Source of the DNA: Dehalococcoidia bacterium
Lineage (GTDB): Bacteria; Chloroflexota; Dehalococcoidia; Dehalococcoidales; G020351185
Length of the DNA: 9,811 nucleotides
Assembly: GCA_030640385.1 (NCBI GenBank)
Contig: DAOWJL010000017.1
Coordinates: 1-9,811, forward strand
Reading direction: 5' to 3'
Both the position numbers and the translations under genes were made by a program. The notes beneath the pieces were generated by a model. The model was not told where the DNA came from and did no database searches. It was given only the letters and a program-made list of their open reading frames with translations. Positions 5,341 through 9,811 of this stretch are shown one piece after another. Numbering within the stretch: position 1 is the stretch's first letter; every line of letters starts with the position of its first letter.

Positions 5341-5811
5341 ATGGAGCACTTTGATTTAATCAGTCACAATCCGTCAGAGACCCATCGGCTTGGAACAAAC
5401 ATCGGCAGGCTGGCAATACCGGGTGATATTTTCCTGCTGGTGGGCAAACTGGGAGCGGGTAAAACCTGCCTTACCCAGGGCATTGCCCGCGGGCTGGTGA
5501 TAGAAGAATATATACCCAGCCCTTCTTTTGTCCTCATTCGCGAGTTTTACGGCCGGTTACCGCTGTACCATATCGACCTCTACCGCCTTGACCTTCCGCA
5601 AGAGATTGCCGACCTGGGGCTGGATGACTATTTATATGGCATGGGTATCTGTGTGATAGAATGGGCTGAAAAAGGCTCTAACCTTATGCCACCGGAGCAT
5701 ATGCTCATCAAGATAGACTACCTCGGCGATACCGAGCGTAGCTTTCAACTGGAGGCGTATGGCCGGCGCTACATTGAAATGCTTGATAGATTAAAGATTG
5801 AGAAAGACTGA
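5341..5811 (+). CDS. tsaE: tRNA t6A37 threonylcarbamoyladenosine biosynthesis ATPase TsaE
   Basis: TsaE is the small ATPase that works with TsaB and TsaD to attach the threonylcarbamoyl group to A37 of ANN-decoding tRNAs. The 156-residue protein has the Walker A loop GKLGAGKT at 35-42, SPSF at 60-63, the family signature HIDLYRL at 77-83 and EWAEK at 107-111. These four in order are specific for TsaE. It starts 13 bases after the thiL stop with no clear Shine-Dalgarno sequence, so it may depend on coupling with thiL translation. Its stop overlaps the tsaB start by one base (TGATG). The length is normal and no key residue is missing. Confidence 0.95.
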   Translation: MEHFDLISHNPSETHRLGTNIGRLAIPGDIFLLVGKLGAGKTCLTQGIARGLVIEEYIPSPSFVLIREFYGRLPLYHIDLYRLDLPQEIADLGLDDYLYGMGICVIEWAEKGSNLMPPEHMLIKIDYLGDTERSFQLEAYGRRYIEMLDRLKIEKD

Positions 5812-6515
5812 TGTATCTGGCGATAGACACTTCAACCAATAATGCCAGCCTAGCTATCATCAAGGAAGGCCAGGTGCTGGCTGAACTCACCTGGTTCAGC
5901 CAGCAGAACCACTCCGTAGAGCTTATGCCCAACCTTAACCGATTGCTGGAAAAAACAAAAACAAATCTAAAATCTACAGGCGGTATTATTGTCGCCATAG
6001 GGCCGGGAAGCTTTAACGGGTTGCGAGTCGGTGTCAGCACAGCCAAGGGGCTGGCTTTCGGCATGGAAGTACCCCTGGTCGGCATCAACACCCTGGAAGC
6101 GGCTGCCTACCAGTATGCCGAAACCGGGCTACCGGTCTGCCCGATACTCAACGCCGGCAGGGGCGAGATTGCCGCCGCCATCTACCAGATGAAAGATAAT
6201 CAATGGCGCCAGATTACCAATCAGCATATAACTACGACAGATGACCTTATTGCGCACATAACCGATAAGACCATCTTTTGCGGCGAACCGGCAATAGCTG
6301 TCCTGGAGCAGCTTAAAGATAAACTGGGGCAGAAAGCGATTATACCATCCCCGGCCTCAAGGTTGCGGCGGGCTGCTTTCCTCGCCGAACTGGGAATAAA
6401 AAGACTTGAGGCTGGCGACTACGACGCTCCGGCCAGCCTGCAACCCATCTACATGAGACTGCCGCCGATTAATCAGCCGAAACGTCCAATCCAAATAGTA
6501 AAAGCCGAGCGATAA
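5811..6515 (+). CDS. tsaB: tRNA t6A37 threonylcarbamoyladenosine biosynthesis protein TsaB
   Basis: TsaB is a catalytically inactive member of the ASKHA family that pairs with TsaD and TsaE in t6A formation. The 234-residue protein begins with LAIDTSTNNASLAI (3-16), the typical first ASKHA strand and loop. It contains GPGSFNGLRVG at 64-74, where the family usually has GPGSFTGLRVG, and GINTLEA shortly after. The length fits TsaB and is far below that of TsaD. The ATG overlaps the tsaE stop by one base, a sign of translational coupling. The partner genes tsaD and tsaC are not in this window. Confidence 0.95.
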   Translation: MYLAIDTSTNNASLAIIKEGQVLAELTWFSQQNHSVELMPNLNRLLEKTKTNLKSTGGIIVAIGPGSFNGLRVGVSTAKGLAFGMEVPLVGINTLEAAAYQYAETGLPVCPILNAGRGEIAAAIYQMKDNQWRQITNQHITTTDDLIAHITDKTIFCGEPAIAVLEQLKDKLGQKAIIPSPASRLRRAAFLAELGIKRLEAGDYDAPASLQPIYMRLPPINQPKRPIQIVKAER

Positions 6516-6528
6516 AGAAAGGAACAAA

Positions 6529-6948
6529 ATGGAAAAAACACTGGTTCTTATAAAACCTGACGCCACGCAACGGGGGCTAGCCAGCGCTATCTTAAGCCGC
6601 CTGGAGAAGCTGGGGTTAAAAATGGTTGCCATTAAAATGCTTCACCTGGATAAGCAGCTTGCCCGACAGCACTATGCCGTCCATAAAGATAAACCTTTCT
6701 TTAGCAGCCTGGTAGACTGTATCAGCTCAGCCCCGATAGTAGCTGCCGTCTTCGAGGGGTATAAAGCCGTTGAGCGAGCCAGGGAAGTGATGGGTGCCAC
6801 CGACCCGGCAAAGGCTGAAGCGGGCACTATAAGGAGTGATTTTGGGGTGGATATCGAGCACAATTCCGTTCACGGCTCCGATTCAACAGAGACCGCCGAG
6901 ATAGAAATCCGTCTGTTCTTTACCGAGAACGAGATTTTCTCATCATAG
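6529..6948 (+). CDS. ndk: Nucleoside diphosphate kinase
   Basis: Ndk transfers the terminal phosphate between nucleoside triphosphates and diphosphates through a phospho-histidine, balancing the nucleotide pools. The 139-residue protein has the standard length. It shows TLVLIKPDATQRGL at 4-17 with the conserved K9, R102 in GTIRSDFG, and the active-site motif NSVHGSDS at 112-119 with the catalytic H115. The start is well supported by AAAGGA, five bases before the ATG. It is 13 bases after tsaB and ends the row; its stop is only five bases from the stop of the convergent rsfS. There is no room for a separate terminator between the two genes. Confidence 0.97.
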   Translation: MEKTLVLIKPDATQRGLASAILSRLEKLGLKMVAIKMLHLDKQLARQHYAVHKDKPFFSSLVDCISSAPIVAAVFEGYKAVERAREVMGATDPAKAEAGTIRSDFGVDIEHNSVHGSDSTETAEIEIRLFFTENEIFSS

Positions 6949-6953
6949 CCAAC

Positions 6954-7298
6954 TTATTGAATCCTGACCACCGGGCTTGCCTGGCTCCATAGCTCGTCCA
7001 GCTGATAATAGTCGCGCTCGGTGGGGGCAAATATATGGATAACGACATCACCGTAATCAAGGAGCAGCCACCCCGAATCCACAGTGCCCTCGCGGTGGCG
7101 GGGTAAAATGCCCTCCTTCTTCAGTGAATGCAAAACCTCATCATAAATGGCATTAATCTGCCGGCTGGACTGACCGTTACACATAACAAAATAATCGGCA
7201 AAGCTGACAATGCCCCGTACATCAAGCAGTACGATATCGTCTGCCTGCTTATCGCTGGCAATTTCAACTGCTTTACGCGCTACTTCTATAGTTTCCAG
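6954..7298 (-). CDS. rsfS: Ribosomal silencing factor RsfS, CTG start
   Basis: RsfS binds ribosomal protein uL14 on the large subunit and blocks subunit joining when nutrients are short. The only ATG in frame (7182-7184) would give 76 residues and cut off half of the conserved domain. The frame continues upstream without a stop to a TAA at 7302-7304, encoding the expected N-terminal region ETIEVARKAV, DDIVLLDVRGI and FADYFVMCNG. The CTG at 7296-7298 has a strong ribosome binding site, AGGAG (7307-7311), eight bases upstream, and no ATG, GTG or TTG is available. The resulting 114 residues match the family length of about 105-125. Later motifs are HREG, WLLLDYGDVVIHIF and RDYYQLDELW. It diverges from the TIM-barrel gene. 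Confidence 0.9.
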   Translation of the reverse strand: METIEVARKAVEIASDKQADDIVLLDVRGIVSFADYFVMCNGQSSRQINAIYDEVLHSLKKEGILPRHREGTVDSGWLLLDYGDVVIHIFAPTERDYYQLDELWSQASPVVRIQ

Positions 7299-7332
7299 AC
7301 TTTATACTCCTGTAACAGAAGACTGGAATAAC

Positions 7333-7341
7333 ATTATATCA
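7333..7341 (-). promoter_or_regulatory. Extended -10 promoter for rsfS
   Basis: On the minus strand the sequence reads TGATATAAT: a perfect TATAAT (7333-7338) with the TGN extension. No good -35 is visible 16-18 bases upstream. Transcription would start near 7326, and the leader carries the AGGAG ribosome binding site. It is the mirror image of the promoter of the divergent gene. Confidence 0.55.
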
Positions 7342-7368
7342 CAACCGCAAAGCAGCAGGCGTGATATA
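7335..7368. repeat. 8-bp inverted repeat spanning divergent promoters
   Basis: TATATCAC (7335-7342) and GTGATATA (7361-7368) are perfect inverted copies separated by 18 bases. Each arm overlaps one of the two divergent extended -10 elements (rsfS and the TIM-barrel gene). The symmetry may reflect only two similar promoters, or it may be a site for joint regulation. Confidence 0.55.
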
Positions 7369-7370
7369 CT
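7362..7370 (+). promoter_or_regulatory. Extended -10 promoter, predicted leaderless, for the TIM-barrel gene
   Basis: The plus strand reads TGATATACT, with the -10 hexamer TATACT at 7365-7370, exactly seven bases before the ATG at 7378. No Shine-Dalgarno sequence is present, so the message should begin at about the start codon. The arrangement is the same as at thiL. No convincing -35 is seen. Confidence 0.6.
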
Positions 7371-7377
7371 ATATAGA

Positions 7378-8217
7378 ATGGCAGGTTTACTTTTCGGCAC
7401 CGCCGGTATTCCTCTCAGCACCTGGCCACAGACGACAATAAACGGCATCAACCGTGTTGCCGAACTGGGGCTGGACTGTATGGAGCTGGAGTTTGTTCAG
7501 GGAGTATACCTTAAAGAAGAGGATGCCATACCGGTAGCCGATGCAGCCCAAAAGGCTGGCATCAGACTGTCTGCTCATGCTCCTTACTTTCTCAATTTTA
7601 ATGCCCACGAGCCGAGAAAGCTAAGAGCCAGCCAGGGAATACTGTTCAAAGCCGCTCATATCGCCTCGATCTGCGGTGCCGGGAATGTGGTCTTCCACGC
7701 CGGTTTTTATCTTGGCGACCCGCCGCAAGAAACCTACCAGACAATTAAAAAGTACCTGGCGGAGGTGGTTACTAAATTGAAAGAGGAGGATATCCGGCTA
7801 TGGCTCAGGCCGGAGGCCAGTGGTAAGGGCAGCCAGTTCGGCAGCCTGGAGGAAATACTGGAACTCTGTGCCGAACTCGAGGGGGCAGCCCCCTGTATTG
7901 ATTTCGCCCATTTACATGCCCGCACCGGCAAATTCAATTCATACCCGGAATTCACCTCGGTTCTTGAACAGGTAAGGGAGAGGCTGGGTGATAACGCCCT
8001 AAAAAACCTGCACCTGCATATCTCCGGTATTGAATTCAGTGCCAAAGGAGAGAGAAGACACCTGGAGCTGCAGGAATCAGACCTGCAGTATAATGAGCTG
8101 CTGAGGGCATTAAGGGACTACGATGCCGGGGGAACGGTTATCTGCGAAAGCCCCAATCAGGAGGAGGATGCCCTTCTGCTCAAGTCAAGCTTTAACGCCA
8201 TCTCTCCGAATAAATAA
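7378..8217 (+). CDS. Endonuclease IV-like TIM-barrel protein
   Basis: This 279-residue TIM-barrel protein belongs to the AP endonuclease 2 / sugar-phosphate isomerase superfamily. It carries a full set of candidate metal ligands in endonuclease IV order: H67 (SAHAPY), H107 (VVFHAGF), E146 (RPEASGKGSQFG, compare ENTAGQGS in E. coli Nfo), D175 and H178 (CIDFAHLHAR), H212/H214 (LHLHISG), H228 (GERRHLEL) and E257 (ICESPN). The PEASGKGSQ and IDFAHLHAR motifs favour a DNA-repair AP endonuclease over a sugar isomerase; the protein resembles the shorter archaeal-style versions. The start is the ATG at 7378, right after a promoter. The frame is open upstream to an ATG at 7210, but that extension lies antisense to rsfS and is not conserved-looking. 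It is followed by ftsH. Confidence 0.8.
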   Translation: MAGLLFGTAGIPLSTWPQTTINGINRVAELGLDCMELEFVQGVYLKEEDAIPVADAAQKAGIRLSAHAPYFLNFNAHEPRKLRASQGILFKAAHIASICGAGNVVFHAGFYLGDPPQETYQTIKKYLAEVVTKLKEEDIRLWLRPEASGKGSQFGSLEEILELCAELEGAAPCIDFAHLHARTGKFNSYPEFTSVLEQVRERLGDNALKNLHLHISGIEFSAKGERRHLELQESDLQYNELLRALRDYDAGGTVICESPNQEEDALLLKSSFNAISPNK

Positions 8218-8229
8218 TACTATATTCTT

Positions 8230-8258
8230 TTTATATTGATATCCGTTTCTGGTATAAT
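8230..8258 (+). promoter_or_regulatory. Promoter for ftsH
   Basis: A perfect TATAAT (8253-8258) is preceded by TGG, an extended -10. A weak -35 TTTATA (8230-8235) lies 17 bases upstream. Transcription would start near 8265, leaving a leader of about 37 bases. The leader holds GAGG (8293-8296), five bases from the ftsH ATG. Confidence 0.6.
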
Positions 8259-8301
8259 ATAGTCAGGATAACAAAAGAACCGCAGCTTTATTGAGGTAAT
8301 A

Positions 8302-9811
8302 ATGAGAATAAATTGGAAACGCAGCCTTATTTTCTATATCGCTATTATTGCCGCCGCAGTAATCCTCTTCACCGTAATCCTGCCATCGGGAGAGAAACCG
8401 AAGGAAATAGCACTAAGCAAAGCTATAACCATGTCCCAAGGTGGCGAAATAACGAAGATTGTCGTGGAAAACGAAACCCTGAATATTACGGACACCGATG
8501 GCGTCGAATATATAACCTATAAAGAGGTATCCACAAGCATATACGAGATTGAAGGGTTAAATCTTGAAAACGTAGAGATTGATATAAAGGGGAGCGGGGG
8601 CATTAATTGGGGTGCATTATTTATAAACATCCTGCCGTTTTTATTCCTGGGCGGCCTGCTGTTCTTTATATTCAGCCAGGCGCGCGGCGCTAACAGCCAG
8701 GCTATGAGCTTTGGCCGTTCAAAGGCACGCATGTTTAACGCCAACACGCCAACCGTGACCTTCGATAATGTCGCCGGTGTCGAGGAAGCCAAGCAGGAGT
8801 TACAGGAAGTTGTGGACTTTCTCCGCTCCCGTGAGAAGTTCGAGGCACTGGGAGCGCGCATCCCCAAGGGTATGTTGCTCATAGGTCCGCCGGGAACCGG
8901 CAAAACATTGATGGCACGGGCTATAGCCGGCGAGGCCGGCGTGCCCTTCTTCTCGATAAGCGGCAGTGAATTTGTAGAGATGTTCGTCGGTGTCGGAGCC
9001 TCCAGGGTGCGTGACCTCTTCGCACAGGCGAAGCGTAATGCTCCCTGCATTATCTTTATTGATGAAATTGACGCCGTCGGCCGTCACCGCGGCGCCGGGC
9101 TGGGCGGTGGCCACGATGAGAGAGAACAAACCCTGAACCAGATTCTGGTGGAGATGGACGGCTTTGACACCAACACCAGTGTTATTGTTGTTGCCGCCAC
9201 CAACCGGCCGGATATACTCGATACCGCCCTGCTGCGTCCCGGCCGCTTTGACCGGCGCATAGTCCTCGACCTGCCGGATATCACCGGCCGAACCGCCATT
9301 CTTAAAATACATAGCAAGGATAAGCCCTTAGAGGATCCTGTTGATCTGGTATCACTGGCTAAACTGACGGTTGGTTTCAGTGGCGCCGACCTGGAAAACC
9401 TCGTCAATGAAGCCGCCATCCTTGCCGGCCGGCGCGACAAGAAGACAATTGGTGTAGAGGAGCTTGAGGAGTCTGTAGACCGAGTGGTAGCCGGTCCAGA
9501 AAGAAAGAGCCGTAAAATCAGCCCCAGGGAAAAGGAAATCACTGCCTACCATGAGGCCGGGCATGCACTTGTAGCCAGGATGCTGCCCAACGCCGACCCG
9601 GTACATAAAATATCTATAATAGCCCGCGGCATGAGCCTGGGCCATACGCGTCAGCTACCCACTGAGGACAGATATTTAAAGACCCGTCTCCAATTCGAGG
9701 ATGAGCTGGCTACGCTGATGGGGGGTCGGGTAGCCGAAGAATTAGTATTTAACGAGATGTCTACCGGTGCTTCCCATGATATAAAAATAGCTACCGACGA
9801 AGCTCATAGAA
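8302..9811 (+). CDS. ftsH: ATP-dependent zinc metalloprotease FtsH (C-terminus beyond window)
   Basis: FtsH is a hexameric membrane-anchored AAA+ protease that degrades unassembled membrane proteins and short-lived regulators. The frame is open for 503 codons to the window edge; the missing part should be about 100-150 residues. Order: transmembrane segment about 9-27, extracytoplasmic domain to about 102, second transmembrane segment about 103-126, Walker A GPPGTGKT (195-202), pore loop FVG (228-230), Walker B IFIDEID (251-257), second region of homology with arginine fingers R312 and R315 in LRPGRFDRR, then zinc site HEAGH (417-421) and the probable third ligand D493 in STGASHD. All key residues are intact. 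The start has GAGG five bases upstream and its own extended -10 promoter. Confidence 0.97.
   Translation, partial: MRINWKRSLIFYIAIIAAAVILFTVILPSGEKPKEIALSKAITMSQGGEITKIVVENETLNITDTDGVEYITYKEVSTSIYEIEGLNLENVEIDIKGSGGINWGALFINILPFLFLGGLLFFIFSQARGANSQAMSFGRSKARMFNANTPTVTFDNVAGVEEAKQELQEVVDFLRSREKFEALGARIPKGMLLIGPPGTGKTLMARAIAGEAGVPFFSISGSEFVEMFVGVGASRVRDLFAQAKRNAPCIIFIDEIDAVGRHRGAGLGGGHDEREQTLNQILVEMDGFDTNTSVIVVAATNRPDILDTALLRPGRFDRRIVLDLPDITGRTAILKIHSKDKPLEDPVDLVSLAKLTVGFSGADLENLVNEAAILAGRRDKKTIGVEELEESVDRVVAGPERKSRKISPREKEITAYHEAGHALVARMLPNADPVHKISIIARGMSLGHTRQLPTEDRYLKTRLQFEDELATLMGGRVAEELVFNEMSTGASHDIKIATDEAHR

Noticed and set aside
7210..7377. 56-codon N-terminal extension of the TIM-barrel protein from an ATG at 7210
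   Set aside because: It lies antisense to the conserved rsfS coding region, has low-complexity Ser/Thr-rich sequence unlike the family, and the promoter -10 at 7365-7370 lies inside it. The ATG at 7378 gives a normal family N-terminus.
8313..8522. Plus-strand open frame of 69 codons at the start of ftsH
   Set aside because: It lies in another frame over the FtsH N-terminal membrane segment and extracytoplasmic domain.
8517..9645. Several minus-strand open frames of 97-177 codons
   Set aside because: They run antisense to ftsH, whose motifs are all intact. Their composition is typical of shadows of GC-richer coding DNA.
1..9811. CRISPR array, insertion sequence, prophage or defence island
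   Set aside because: No regularly spaced repeats, transposase or integrase motifs, or terminal inverted repeats were seen. Genes are housekeeping families with uniform composition.

Overview
The window is a stretch of bacterial chromosome made of housekeeping genes. Intergenic DNA is AT-rich and coding DNA is near 50% GC. The gene set (RNase III with an acylphosphatase, ThiL-TsaE-TsaB-Ndk, RsfS back to back with an endonuclease IV-type TIM barrel, then FtsH), a DUF362 protein beside MobA, and the style of the proteins suggest Chloroflexota, probably class Dehalococcoidia. That placement is an impression from reading and was not tested by search. I see no insertion sequence, prophage, CRISPR array or defence island.

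Left part (1-1590). Two tRNA genes with encoded CCA lie on the minus strand: tRNA-Glu(CTC) and tRNA-Gln(CTG). Between them, also on the minus strand, is a small HExxH zincin-like metallopeptidase gene. About 420 bases with no convincing gene follow, then a minus-strand gene for a 66-residue protein with two membrane segments.

Middle (1591-4310). On the plus strand are rnc (RNase III), a 47-codon gene for a very basic small protein, and an acylphosphatase gene. They look like one transcription unit. Facing them on the minus strand is a mobA (molybdenum cofactor guanylyltransferase) and DUF362 pair.

Right part (4311-9811). On the plus strand thiL, tsaE, tsaB and ndk are closely packed: thiamine diphosphate synthesis, two parts of the tRNA t6A37 machinery, and nucleotide balance. 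Converging on ndk is rsfS (ribosomal silencing factor), which appears to start at CTG. Divergent from rsfS is an endonuclease IV-like TIM-barrel gene whose true start is at 7378. The window ends inside ftsH, which stays open from 8302 to the last base.

The most notable signals are about expression. Several promoters can be read, and most have an extended -10 (TGN before the hexamer). For thiL and the TIM-barrel gene the -10 ends exactly 7 bases before the ATG and no ribosome binding site is visible, which predicts leaderless mRNAs. Non-ATG starts (TTG in rnc, mobA and the DUF362 gene, CTG in rsfS) are frequent. RNase III and ThiL each carry a glycine in place of a normally acidic motif residue. 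I found no evidence for a wholly new biological system; the findings are local oddities.
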